A stretch of 64,000 nt of DNA. It comes from M3007 sp033764075 (GTDB lineage Bacteria; Bacteroidota; Bacteroidia; Chitinophagales; Saprospiraceae). Under the pieces are notes generated by a model, which ran no database searches, was not told the origin of the DNA, and saw only the letters and a list, made by a program, of their open reading frames with translations. How positions within the stretch are numbered: the first letter of the stretch is position 1; each line of letters starts with the position of its first letter. Shown in pieces: positions 1-8,010 of the stretch. The stretch covers positions 99,705 to 163,704 of the forward strand of contig JANRJH010000053.1 of NCBI GenBank assembly GCA_033764075.1. The letters are read 5' to 3'. The position numbers and the translations under genes were made by a program.

Positions 1-220
1 CATCGGCTTCCAGGTGAAAACGGAGGCCTGCCGACGCCATCCACGGCGTATCGAAGCCAAATTGCAGGCCTCCGTCGGGGTTAAAACCCGACAACAAAAA
101 CAGTGTCCAGGCTTGCACGGCCAGGGAGATGCCCAGCGCCCAGGCGTTTGCCTGGTTCGGGCGAAACAGCAGCAACGCCAGTGCGCCAAGGATAGGGATC
201 AGGATCAGGTATAGTGACAT
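1..220 (-). CDS. nuoM: NADH-quinone oxidoreductase subunit M, N-terminal part (runs off left edge)
   Basis: Proton-pumping membrane subunit of complex I. Only the first 73 codons are present; the gene continues beyond base 1. The reading frame from the ATG at 218-220 gives a hydrophobic first helix (MSLYLILIPILGALALLLF), a second hydrophobic stretch (LGISLAVQAWTLFLL), then a segment with FHLEAD. This matches the NuoM N-terminus, where a helix pair precedes the first antiporter-like segment. It starts 25 bases after the nuoL stop in the same direction, which is the normal nuoL-nuoM order. The identification rests on this context and the hydropathy, because the conserved core lies outside the window. 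Confidence 0.85.
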   Translation of the reverse strand, partial: MSLYLILIPILGALALLLFRPNQANAWALGISLAVQAWTLFLLSGFNPDGGLQFGFDTPWMASAGLRFHLEAD

Positions 221-245
221 GTCGAATGATCGGGTTTCAAATGTT

Positions 246-2156
246 TTACAGGAAATAGGTTAGCAGCAGCCCGATGCCGCCGGCAACCATGCCGATCAGA
301 TAATACTCGATGTTGCCGTTTTGCAGCCGCCGGAATGTAGCGCCGAGGGTCTGGAACCCTTTGCCGACGCCTTCCACTACGCCATCAATGGCCCATACAT
401 CCACGTAATAGTGCAGGGTTTTGGAGAAGGCTTCGGTCGGCCGCACAAACAGGGTATCGTATAGTTCGTCTACGTAGAACTTTCCGGCCAGTATTTTACC
501 CCATCCGGATAATTGCTCGTCGGGCGCCGGTACGTTTTGAGGTTTGGTGTACACCATATACGTGTAGGCCAGGGCGACGATGGCTACAACAGAAGCCACA
601 CCCATGAGCATCCACTCGGTGGAGGGCAGGATGTGCACCTCCGTCATGGGCACTACCGCTTGCCCGTTCGCATCGCTGCCGGCGAGCCAGTGGGCCAGCC
701 ATTGTGAAGGCTCCAGGTGCATGAAGTGGGGCAGGTTCAACAATCCGCCGGCTATCGACAAAATCGCCAGGATAATCAGGGGAATGGTCATGGTTGCCGG
801 ACTCTCGTGCAGGTGGTGTGCCTGTTCGTGCGTCCCCCGGAACGACCCGTAAAAGGTTAAAAACAACAGGCGACCCATATAAACCGCCGTCAGCAGGCTG
901 CTGAAAGACGCTAAAGCCCACCAGATGGGACCGCCATGATCGAAAGTGTGGGCCAGGATTTCATCTTTAGAGAAAAAACCCGACAATACCGGCACGCCTG
1001 AAATGGCCAGTGTGCCGGCCAGGAACACCCAAAAAGTGACGGGCAGGTGCTTGCGCAGGCCGCCCATGTTCCGAATGTCCTGCTCGCCACCCATCGCGTG
1101 GATCACGCTGCCAGCGCCGAGGAACAACAGGGCTTTGAAAAAGGCGTGGGTGGTCACATGGAACATAGCACTCGCATAAGCGCCCATGCCCAGGGCGACA
1201 AACATCAGACCGAGTTGGGAAACAGTGGAGTAGGCGAGTACTTTTTTGATGTCATTCTGCCGCAGACCAATGAGCGCTGCCAGCACGCTGGTGGCCATGC
1301 CGACCACGGCCACCACCTGAAGGGCTTCATGCGAGAGGCTGAACAAACCGTTGCAGCGGGCCACCAGATAAATACCCGCCGTTACCATGGTGGCGGCGTG
1401 GATGAGGGCCGACACCGGCGTCGGGCCGGCCATGGCGTCGGGAAGCCAGGTGTACAGGGGTATCTGCGCACTTTTACCGATGGCGCCGATGAACAGCAGG
1501 AGACAGATGGATGTAATCACGCCGGTCTCCACCGGGTTTTCAGCCAGGTGTTTGAACACCGTTTCGTATTGCAGGCTCCCGAACGTATGAAAGATCAGAA
1601 ACATGCCCAGCAGCAGCCCCAGGTCACCGATGCGGTTCATGATGAACGCCTTGTTGGCGGCCAGGTTGTAGTCGCGGTTGGTGTACCAGAACCCGATAAG
1701 CAAGTACGAACACAGCCCCACGCCTTCCCAGCCAAAAAAGAGCATCAGGAAGTTGTCGCCCATGACGAGGAGCAGCATAGAAAAGATAAACAGGTTCAGG
1801 TAGGCGAAAAAACGACTGAAACCGTCGTCGTCGTGCATGTAACCCATGGAATACACATGGATCAAAAAACCGATCCCGGTCACAATCAGCATCATCCAGG
1901 CAGAAAGGGCATCGACCAAAAACCCGAAGCCGATGTGCAGGCTTCCAACAGACATAAAAGGGTAAACCTCACTTCGAATGGGTGCATGGGTGGCCGACAC
2001 TTCCATGAACGCCATGACGCTCAGCAGGAACGACAGCAGTACGCTGCCCGAGCCAATCCATCCGGACACACTCTTCGGCATGCGGCCGCCGAACAGGCCG
2101 TTGACGGCAAAACCGATGAGCGGCAAAAAAGGGATAAGGGGTATCAGTGTTTGCAT
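246..2156 (-). CDS. nuoL: NADH-quinone oxidoreductase subunit L
   Basis: Largest antiporter-like proton-pumping subunit of complex I, 636 aa, in the cytoplasmic membrane. It has the full NuoL pattern: an N-terminal helix bundle, the conserved block GWEGVGLCSYLLIGFWY around residues 142-158, and the Mrp-antiporter core with LPDAMAGPTPVSALIHAATM near residue 240. Then come the HAFFKALLFLGAG motif and a long amphipathic C-terminal segment ending in a final transmembrane helix. The length is in the usual range (about 610-650 aa). It lies between nuoK and nuoM. The start is the ATG at 2154-2156, 31 bases after nuoK ends. The large open frame on the opposite strand is a GC-driven shadow. Confidence 0.98.
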   Translation of the reverse strand: MQTLIPLIPFLPLIGFAVNGLFGGRMPKSVSGWIGSGSVLLSFLLSVMAFMEVSATHAPIRSEVYPFMSVGSLHIGFGFLVDALSAWMMLIVTGIGFLIHVYSMGYMHDDDGFSRFFAYLNLFIFSMLLLVMGDNFLMLFFGWEGVGLCSYLLIGFWYTNRDYNLAANKAFIMNRIGDLGLLLGMFLIFHTFGSLQYETVFKHLAENPVETGVITSICLLLFIGAIGKSAQIPLYTWLPDAMAGPTPVSALIHAATMVTAGIYLVARCNGLFSLSHEALQVVAVVGMATSVLAALIGLRQNDIKKVLAYSTVSQLGLMFVALGMGAYASAMFHVTTHAFFKALLFLGAGSVIHAMGGEQDIRNMGGLRKHLPVTFWVFLAGTLAISGVPVLSGFFSKDEILAHTFDHGGPIWWALASFSSLLTAVYMGRLLFLTFYGSFRGTHEQAHHLHESPATMTIPLIILAILSIAGGLLNLPHFMHLEPSQWLAHWLAGSDANGQAVVPMTEVHILPSTEWMLMGVASVVAIVALAYTYMVYTKPQNVPAPDEQLSGWGKILAGKFYVDELYDTLFVRPTEAFSKTLHYYVDVWAIDGVVEGVGKGFQTLGATFRRLQNGNIEYYLIGMVAGGIGLLLTYFL

Positions 2157-2187
2157 GCGAAGTATCGTAACGGCAGCTGGGCCGGGT

Positions 2188-2508
2188 TTACCATTTCAGG
2201 TTATCGAGCAGGGAAATGTCGGTGGACTTGGTGTTCCGGTAGATCATCACCAGAATGCCAAGACCCACTGCCGCCTCAGCCGCCGCCACCACCATGATGA
2301 AAAACACCATGATCTGTCCCTGGGCGTCGGACAAGTACGTCGAAAACGCAGCCAACAACAGGTTGACGGCATTGAGCATCAGCTCCACACACATGAGCAC
2401 CACAATGGCATTGCGGCGAATGAGCACGCCGAATACGCCGATGGCAAACAGCGCGGTGCACAGGTACACAAAATAATCGATCGGAACGGATTGGACGATT
2501 GGTAACAT
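2188..2508 (-). CDS. nuoK: NADH-quinone oxidoreductase subunit K
   Basis: Small membrane subunit of complex I (MrpC-like), 106 aa, three transmembrane helices. The helix 2 region reads NAIVVLMCVELMLNAVNLLLAAF and carries the membrane glutamate (CVELMLN) used in proton translocation; the second conserved glutamate follows in AAAEAAVGL. Length and order (nuoJ upstream, nuoL downstream) are typical. Only 6 bases separate it from nuoJ, so the two are surely co-transcribed. Confidence 0.97.
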   Translation of the reverse strand: MLPIVQSVPIDYFVYLCTALFAIGVFGVLIRRNAIVVLMCVELMLNAVNLLLAAFSTYLSDAQGQIMVFFIMVVAAAEAAVGLGILVMIYRNTKSTDISLLDNLKW

Positions 2509-2514
2509 ATGCGG

Positions 2515-3015
2515 TCAGAGGTTTAGGTCACGTTTGCCGACAAGCACCGCGCCCACCATGGCGGCCAGAAACAGGATGCCGGCAATTTCAAAGGGAACCA
2601 CAAAATCGGTGAACAGCACCTTGCCGAGGTTCTCTACCAAACCGACCTGCGGATTTGGCGGGTTGCCCGCCGCCAGTTGGATACCGCCGCGCAATGCACC
2701 GGTAAGCACCACCAACAGCATGCCTGCTGTGGCCGCTGCACTCCACAACCAGGCGGCCGACTTTTGGGGCTCGGTGTCTTTATTCAGGTTTAGCAACATG
2801 AGTACAAAGAGAAACAACACCATGATGGCTCCGGCGTAGACGATCAGGTGAACCACCGCCAAAAACTGCGCATTGAGTAAAATATACAGCGCGGCAATCA
2901 CAAAAAACGTCAGAATCAGATACAACACACTGTGTACCGGATTGCGTGCCAGCACCATCATCAGTGCGGTGACCAGAGAGATGACGCCCAGTACGAGAAA
3001 TATGGTCAAAGTCAT
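2515..3015 (-). CDS. nuoJ: NADH-quinone oxidoreductase subunit J
   Basis: Membrane subunit of complex I, 166 aa with about five hydrophobic helices. Family features are the NPVHSVLYLILTFF block near residue 25 and HLIVYAGAIMVLFLFVLMLLN (about residues 56-76), which contains the pi-bulge helix important for coupling. It ends with GKRDLNL. It lies 96 bases after nuoI, an unusually wide gap for this operon, and a TAnnTTTG-type box lies in that gap, so nuoJKLM may also be transcribed separately. Confidence 0.96.
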   Translation of the reverse strand: MTLTIFLVLGVISLVTALMMVLARNPVHSVLYLILTFFVIAALYILLNAQFLAVVHLIVYAGAIMVLFLFVLMLLNLNKDTEPQKSAAWLWSAAATAGMLLVVLTGALRGGIQLAAGNPPNPQVGLVENLGKVLFTDFVVPFEIAGILFLAAMVGAVLVGKRDLNL

Positions 3016-3046
3016 ATTGAATGCGGAATGCGGAATTTTTCCGCGG

Positions 3047-3054
3047 CAAAGATA
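3047..3054 (-). promoter_or_regulatory. Candidate -7 box upstream of nuoJ
   Basis: Read on the minus strand this is TATCTTTG, an exact fit to the Bacteroidota -7 consensus TAnnTTTG, 32 bases before the nuoJ start in the 96-base nuoI-nuoJ gap. No clear TTTG -33 element was found at the right spacing, so the site is plausible but unproven. Confidence 0.45.
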
Positions 3055-3111
3055 GCTGCGAACAGGGATTTTAGGCCTCCGGCTTCGAAATCTTTAGCAC
3101 GGGCATCCGTA

Positions 3112-3663
3112 TTATTGTTTTTCAATCAAGTGTTTCTGACGTTTGGTCACGTCGATCCGCTGATCGGGTTCAACACCTTCTACGAGCATGTCTTTTCCGA
3201 AAATGAAATTCTGACGCACATAGTCGGAAGGAACAATGCGATCGGTGAGGAAAATGGCCTCTTTGGGGCAGGCTTCCTCGCACAGCCCGCAAAAGATGCA
3301 GCGCAACATATTGATCTCGTAAACCGCCGCATATTTTTCTTCCCGGTACAGTTTCTCCTCGCCTTTGTTCCGCTCTTCGGCCACCATGGTGATGGCTTCT
3401 GCCGGACAGGCGACGGCGCACAGCCCACACGCAGTGCAGCGCTCGGCGCCGTTCTCATCGCGTTTCAGCACGTGCCATCCACGGAAAACCGGCGCAAATT
3501 CGCGCTTTTGTTCGGGATAGCGAACGGTGTTTTTCTTTTTGAAAAAATGACGCAACGTAGTGGCCATGCCGGCAAGGATGGCCGGCAGGTATATGCTTTC
3601 CCAGAACGTCATTTTTTTGTTCACGACGTTTTTGGATCGGTTGGTAAGGCTTGCGTAGCTCAT
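3112..3663 (-). CDS. nuoI: NADH-quinone oxidoreductase subunit I (2x[4Fe-4S])
   Basis: Peripheral-arm ferredoxin-like subunit, 183 aa, carrying clusters N6a and N6b that pass electrons towards NuoB. Two CxxCxxCxxxC motifs are visible: C76, C79, C82, C86 (CTACGLCAVACP) and C122, C125, C128, C132 (CIFCGLCEEACP). The N-terminal 60 residues include the conserved PEQKREFAPVFRGWHVL segment. The start is the ATG at 3661-3663, 33 bases after nuoH. Nothing is unusual in length or motifs. Confidence 0.98.
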   Translation of the reverse strand: MSYASLTNRSKNVVNKKMTFWESIYLPAILAGMATTLRHFFKKKNTVRYPEQKREFAPVFRGWHVLKRDENGAERCTACGLCAVACPAEAITMVAEERNKGEEKLYREEKYAAVYEINMLRCIFCGLCEEACPKEAIFLTDRIVPSDYVRQNFIFGKDMLVEGVEPDQRIDVTKRQKHLIEKQ

Positions 3664-3695
3664 GCGTTGGTTGGTTTGGTATTTTGTCCGGAAAG

Positions 3696-4727
3696 TTACC
3701 CTAAGAGCAACACGCCCAATCCGGTAAGCAACATATTAAGTATGGAAAGCGGAATGAGTGCTTTCCAGCCCAGGTGCATCAGTTGGTCGTAGCGGAAGCG
3801 CGGCAGGGTCCAGCGAATCCACATGAAAACAAAGATGAAGAAAAATATTTTGGCAAACAGCACGATGGGCCCCATAAACCCGCCCAGCCAACCGGGGTCG
3901 ATGCCGGGGAAGTTGTACCCGCCGAAATACAGCGTGGCGATCACCGCCGATGAGATGAACATGTTGATGTACTCGGCAAACAGGAAAAAGCCAAGCTTCA
4001 TGGAGCTGTATTCGGTGTGATACCCGCCCACCAACTCGGTTTCGCACTCCGGCAGGTCAAACGGCGCCCGGTTGCACTCGGCCAGGGCACAGATGAAGAA
4101 GATGAGGAATCCCAGGGGTTGGTACAGCACGTTCCATTGGAAACCGCTCTGCTGTTCGGCGATGGTGCGCAGGCTGAGTGAGCCGGTAAGCATGATCAGG
4201 GCGATGATGGACAAGCCCATGGCCAGCTCGTAGGAGATCATTTGCGAGCTGGCGCGAATGGCGCCGTAAAGCGAATATTTGTTGTTGGAAGCCCAGCCGC
4301 CGATCATGATGCCGTAGACGCCCAGGGAAACGAACCCTACGACATACAAAATGCCGATGTTCACGTCGGTGACCTGCAAATCTATGCTGCCACCGAAAGC
4401 GGTAAGGGCGGTGCCCCAGGGAATGACGGCGCTGGTCATGCAGGCGACGAACATGAAGATGCCAGGCGCCAGGATAAACAGCCATCGTTCGGCTGCCGTG
4501 GGGATAAAATCTTCCTTCATGAACATTTTCACCCCGTCGGCGATGGGTTGCAGGATGCCGAACGGGCCGGCGCGATCAGGTCCGAGGCGGTCCTGCAGGA
4601 AGGCGGCAATCTTGCGCTCTCCGTAGGTCGAGTAGGCGGCGATGCCCAGGGTAACGAGAAACAGTACGCTGATGAGGCCGAGTTTTTCGACCAGCACGCT
4701 CAGCATAATCAAGGATAGCGTCATCAT
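3696..4727 (-). CDS. nuoH: NADH-quinone oxidoreductase subunit H
   Basis: Membrane subunit at the junction of the two complex I arms, forming part of the quinone chamber; 343 aa, about eight helices. Conserved blocks are AAFLQDRLGPDRAGPFGILQ near residue 40, ALAECNRAPFDLPECETELV near residue 215, with the acidic loop that lines the quinone site, and the GYHTEYSSMKLGFFLFAEY block after it. Start ATG 4725-4727 lies one base beyond the nuoG stop, so translation is probably coupled. Confidence 0.98.
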   Translation of the reverse strand: MMTLSLIMLSVLVEKLGLISVLFLVTLGIAAYSTYGERKIAAFLQDRLGPDRAGPFGILQPIADGVKMFMKEDFIPTAAERWLFILAPGIFMFVACMTSAVIPWGTALTAFGGSIDLQVTDVNIGILYVVGFVSLGVYGIMIGGWASNNKYSLYGAIRASSQMISYELAMGLSIIALIMLTGSLSLRTIAEQQSGFQWNVLYQPLGFLIFFICALAECNRAPFDLPECETELVGGYHTEYSSMKLGFFLFAEYINMFISSAVIATLYFGGYNFPGIDPGWLGGFMGPIVLFAKIFFFIFVFMWIRWTLPRFRYDQLMHLGWKALIPLSILNMLLTGLGVLLLG

Positions 4728-4728
4728 A

Positions 4729-5661
4729 TCAACGTACGGTTAGGGCGCCTCCGGCGTAATGGTTTTGGCTGATGACCGAGTGGCGTTCGAGCTGGCGCGG
4801 GCCCTCGATCGTCCAATCGGATGTTTTTTTCGTTTCAAAGCGGCAGGTGTTGCAGATGTAATCGTGCACCTCGCCGTATTGGTCTTTTCGGGCGGTCACG
4901 CGGAAAATTTCGTCTCCGTACATCCACACCACGGCTTTCCCGCTGCATTTATCGCAGTTGCGGTGGGCGTCCATCGGGTTCAGGAACCACACGCGGCTTT
5001 TAAAGCGGAAGGTGCGGTCGGTGAGGGCGCCCACGGGGCACACGTCGATCACGTTGCCGCTGAAGTCGTTGTCTATCGCCTTTTCGATGAAGGTGCTGAT
5101 CTCGGCGTGGTCGCCCCGGTTCACGATCCCGTGTACGCGCTCGGGCGTGAGTTGGTTGGCCACGTACACGCAGCGGTAGCACAGGATGCAGCGCGTCATG
5201 TGGAGCTTGATGTAGGGGCCGATGTCGATCTTTTCGAAGGTGCGGCGCTCGAATTCGTAGCGGGTGGCCTCGCGGCCGTGCTCAAAGGCGAGGTCCTGGA
5301 GGTGGCATTCGCCGGCCTGGTCGCAGATGGGGCAGTCAAGCGGGTGGTTGAGCAGCAGGAACTCCACCACGCCGCGGCGGGCTTCGAGTACTTGCTCGCT
5401 GGAGATGTTGGCCACCTCCATACCGTCTTGCACAAAGGTCTGGCAACTGGCCACCAGCTTGGGCATGGGCCGCGGGTCTTTTTCCGACCCTTTGGTGACC
5501 TGCACCAGGCAGGTGCGGCACTTGCCGCCGGAGCCCTGCAGGGTGGAGTAGTAGCACATGGCCGGCGGCACGATGTCGCCGCCGATCCGGCGGGCAGCGT
5601 TCAGAATGGTGGTGCCATCGGGCACTTCCACTTCAAATCCGTCTATTTTTACTTTGGGCAT
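4729..5661 (-). CDS. nuoG: Short NuoG: iron-sulfur N-terminal part without the molybdopterin-like domain
   Basis: Electron-transfer subunit of the complex I peripheral arm, only 310 aa against roughly 680-900 aa for most NuoG proteins. Cysteine groups in order: [2Fe-2S] C36, C48, C51, C73; the His-Cys3 cluster H106, C110, C113, C119; a [4Fe-4S] set C158, C161, C164, C208; and a fourth set C236, C239, C270, C273 that looks like the N7-type site at the start of the molybdopterin-like region. The protein ends about 37 residues after that. The nuoH start follows one base after the stop, and no remnant of the missing domain is visible, so this is a genuine short form rather than a frameshift. From memory, short versions of this kind occur in other Bacteroidota. 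Confidence 0.93.
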   Translation of the reverse strand: MPKVKIDGFEVEVPDGTTILNAARRIGGDIVPPAMCYYSTLQGSGGKCRTCLVQVTKGSEKDPRPMPKLVASCQTFVQDGMEVANISSEQVLEARRGVVEFLLLNHPLDCPICDQAGECHLQDLAFEHGREATRYEFERRTFEKIDIGPYIKLHMTRCILCYRCVYVANQLTPERVHGIVNRGDHAEISTFIEKAIDNDFSGNVIDVCPVGALTDRTFRFKSRVWFLNPMDAHRNCDKCSGKAVVWMYGDEIFRVTARKDQYGEVHDYICNTCRFETKKTSDWTIEGPRQLERHSVISQNHYAGGALTVR

Positions 5662-5969
5662 AGCCAGGGTTAAATTTTCAGAGTAATGCTATTATCCAAC
5701 AGGTGTCGGTCTAAAAAGGTTTTCAAGGGGGATAGGTTAGGGTTTGTTGGGTCAAGGTTCCAGTGGTTGGGGTCGGTGTTGTTGGGGTTGCTTTGGTTAT
5801 CGGGCCAAAGATACAGATGGGTGTCGAAAGGAAAGTGTGGAAATTCCGTTGAAAGGGCAGCTACCACCTCGCCTCTTCGCCTTTGTCGGACATCATCCTC
5901 GGTTAGGAGAATTATACTTTCCGTTTAAAATTTTGATTTTGAAGTCGTCGAGGTGTTTGGCAAACTTTT
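5662..5969. other. 308-base gap between nuoG and hepT
   Basis: No gene is supported here. The plus strand is rich in G and T with loose GTTGGGG/GGTTGGGGTCGG repeats around 5730-5800, and short open frames in it have biased Asn/Pro-rich translations typical of repeat DNA. The one useful signal is the TATCTTTG box at 5806-5813 on the minus strand. It separates the toxin-antitoxin pair from nuoG in an otherwise compact operon. Confidence 0.6.
5806..5813 (-). promoter_or_regulatory. Candidate internal promoter -7 box for nuoG and downstream genes
   Basis: Minus-strand TATCTTTG, an exact match to TAnnTTTG, 145 bases upstream of the nuoG ATG and downstream of hepT. If active, it would let nuoG-M be expressed independently of readthrough across the mntA-hepT insertion. 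No -33 TTTG at a convincing distance was seen. Confidence 0.4.
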
Positions 5970-6317
5970 CTACGGATTTTCTTCAATTTCGGAAATCATT
6001 TTTGAAACGACTTCACACAATGAAGGCAGGTTTTCTCTCACGACAAATAAAATCAAATTCATATCGGTTCCCCAGTAGTCGTGCGCTATGCGATCCCGTA
6101 ATCCGGCAACTCTTTTCCAGGGTATTTCTGGATACTTTGCTCTTAAATCAGTTGGAATTTTCTTTACAGCTTCCCCAATTACTTGAAGACAATGCATCAT
6201 AATCATCCCTTCATCAGAATAACTGCTGATTTTGATTGAATCTCTCAACGCTACCTCTTGTGCCTTGGAGGCATAAAATATAATGTCATGTAAAAAATCT
6301 CTAATATCGCGTTTCAT
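5970..6317 (-). CDS. hepT: HepT-like HEPN ribonuclease toxin (DUF86)
   Basis: 115 aa. The family (HepT, DUF86, HEPN superfamily) comprises RNase toxins of MntA/HepT toxin-antitoxin modules. The active-site motif RX4HXY is intact: R74, H79 and Y81 in the segment LRDRIAHDYWGTD. Other family features are DFLHDIIFYASKA near the N-terminus and MMHCLQVIGEAVKKIP (residues 40-55). The ATG start overlaps the stop of the antitoxin gene by four bases (ATGA arrangement), which implies translational coupling. It lies inside the complex I operon, same strand. Function is from family knowledge; whether this copy is active is unknown. Confidence 0.88.
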   Translation of the reverse strand: MKRDIRDFLHDIIFYASKAQEVALRDSIKISSYSDEGMIMMHCLQVIGEAVKKIPTDLRAKYPEIPWKRVAGLRDRIAHDYWGTDMNLILFVVRENLPSLCEVVSKMISEIEENP

Positions 6318-6607
6318 ATGTATTCCACTTCTGCCAGAATATAGCGCCCAATATACTTCCTCAAACTCCTACGCACAGCCACATCCACCTTTCGCTGTAA
6401 TTGTGTCTCTAAGAAGTCTTCCAATTCCATAAGTTCAAACAAACCCAACGGCCGGTCAAAATCCACCAGTACATCGACATCGCTGTCCGCACTTTCTTCA
6501 CCCCTTATCCAGGAGCCGAAAACGCCCAATTCCGAAACCCCAAAGCGTTCGTGCAAATAAGGCTTCAACTCTTTTAGTCGATGTTTGATTTCTTGTATAC
6601 TCACCAT
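6314..6607 (-). CDS. mntA: MntA-like minimal nucleotidyltransferase antitoxin
   Basis: 97 aa from the ATG at 6605-6607; a TTG further upstream (6652) would add 15 residues but is less likely. The minimal nucleotidyltransferase signature is present: G31-S32, then the acidic pair D43 and D45 exactly ten residues later (GSX10DXD), with RGEE between, followed by VLVDFDRP. The family AMPylates the Tyr of the HepT RX4HXY motif and so blocks the toxin. The C-terminal YILAEVEYI fits the family. It lies 54 bases after nuoF and overlaps hepT by four bases. Confidence 0.88.
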   Translation of the reverse strand: MVSIQEIKHRLKELKPYLHERFGVSELGVFGSWIRGEESADSDVDVLVDFDRPLGLFELMELEDFLETQLQRKVDVAVRRSLRKYIGRYILAEVEYI

Positions 6608-6661
6608 TCTTTGAAGCAGTAAACTGAACGAATCCCAATCAGATATGCGCAAACAACACCC

Positions 6662-8005
6662 TCACGCCATCTCCGGTTCCCGCACCAGCCCATAGTTCCG
6701 TTCCATGCACAACCGGGGCTCGTTCACGTGCCATTCGAACTCCTCGCGGAAGTGGCGGATGGCGGCGGCCACGGGCCAGGCGGCCGCGTCGCCCAGGGGG
6801 CAGATGGTGTTGCCTTCGATTTTCTTGGCCACGTCTACCAGCAGGTCGATGTCGCTGAGCTTGCCCTGTCCGTTTTCCATGCGCCACAGCACCTTTTCCA
6901 TCCAGCCGGTGCCTTCGCGGCAGGGAGAGCATTGGCCGCAGGATTCATGCCGGTAGAAGCGGGTGAAGTTGTAGGTGTTGCGCACGATGCACTGGTCTTC
7001 GTCGTACACGATGAACCCGCCGGAGCCGAGCATGGATCCGCTGACGAAGCCGCCGTCGCCGAGGCTTTCGTAAGTCATGAGGCGTGGCTCGCCGTTGGCG
7101 GTTTTGGTGACCAGGAAGTGGGGCAGAATGGGTACAGAGGAGCCGCCGGGCACGCAGGCCTTGAGGCGTTTGCCGTTTTTAATGCCGCCGCAGTATTGAT
7201 CGGAGTAGATAAACTCTTCCACCGGTACGCCCATTTCGATCTCGTACACGCCGGGTTTGTTGATGTTGCCGCAGGCGCTGATGAGCTTGGTGCCTGTGCT
7301 TTTGCCGATGCCGATCTTGGCGTATTCCTCACCGCCGTCGTTTACGATGGGCACGACAGCCGCAATGGTTTCCACGTTATTGACCACCGAGGGGCATTGC
7401 CACAGCCCTTTTACCGCCGGGAAGGGCGGCTTGATGCGCGGGTTGCCGCGTTTGCCTTCCAGGCTTTCGATCAGGGCCGTCTCTTCACCGCAGATGTAGG
7501 CGCCTGCGCCCGGGCTCACGAACAGGTCGAGGTTGTACCCGCTGCCCTGGATGTTCTTGCCCAGCCAGCCCGCATCATAGGCTTCGGCGAGGGCGCGCTC
7601 GAGGATGTGCACGATCCAGGAATACTCCCCGCGTATGTAGATATACGATGTGTTGGCCCCCAGCGCATAGCTCGACACGATCATGCCCTCGATGAGCAGG
7701 TGGGGGATTTTTTCCATGAGGAAACGGTCCTTGAACGTGCCGGGCTCCGACTCGTCGGCGTTGCACAGCAGATAGCGGGGGACACCTTCGGGTTTGGCCA
7801 GGAACGACCATTTGAGTCCGGTAGGGAAGCCTGCACCGCCCCGGCCCCGGAGGCCCGATTTTTTCACCTCTTCCACGACCTCATCGGGCGTCATTTGCTT
7901 GAGCGCCTTTTCCACACTTCGGTAGCCGCCGTTTTTGCGGTACACTTCGTAGCGGTGTATGCCTTCGATGTGGGCGTTTTCCAACAGTAATTTTCTGCCA
8001 GCCAT
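6662..8005 (-). CDS. nuoF: NADH-quinone oxidoreductase subunit F (NADH- and FMN-binding)
   Basis: Entry point of electrons from NADH into complex I, 447 aa. The NADH-binding glycine loop GRGGAGFPTG is at residues 54-63; the FMN region follows, with YICGEETALIESLEGKRG near residue 165. The N3 [4Fe-4S] cluster ligands are C356, C359, C362 (SCGQCSPCREG) and C402. Length and motif order are normal. The start is the ATG at 8003-8005, five bases after the DUF2750 gene. Downstream, instead of nuoG, comes the mntA-hepT pair. Confidence 0.98.
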   Translation of the reverse strand: MAGRKLLLENAHIEGIHRYEVYRKNGGYRSVEKALKQMTPDEVVEEVKKSGLRGRGGAGFPTGLKWSFLAKPEGVPRYLLCNADESEPGTFKDRFLMEKIPHLLIEGMIVSSYALGANTSYIYIRGEYSWIVHILERALAEAYDAGWLGKNIQGSGYNLDLFVSPGAGAYICGEETALIESLEGKRGNPRIKPPFPAVKGLWQCPSVVNNVETIAAVVPIVNDGGEEYAKIGIGKSTGTKLISACGNINKPGVYEIEMGVPVEEFIYSDQYCGGIKNGKRLKACVPGGSSVPILPHFLVTKTANGEPRLMTYESLGDGGFVSGSMLGSGGFIVYDEDQCIVRNTYNFTRFYRHESCGQCSPCREGTGWMEKVLWRMENGQGKLSDIDLLVDVAKKIEGNTICPLGDAAAWPVAAAIRHFREEFEWHVNEPRLCMERNYGLVREPEMA

Positions 8006-8010
8006 AATGG

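Noticed and set aside
1047..2297. 416-residue open frame opposite nuoL
   Set aside because: Shadow of nuoL; no recognisable protein pattern.
4729..5661. nuoG as a frameshifted pseudogene
   Set aside because: The stop is followed after one base by nuoH, and no downstream molybdopterin-domain sequence is left in any frame, so the short form appears intact.
5686..6202. Plus-strand open frames opposite hepT
   Set aside because: They overlap a well-supported HepT gene and G/T-rich repeat DNA.
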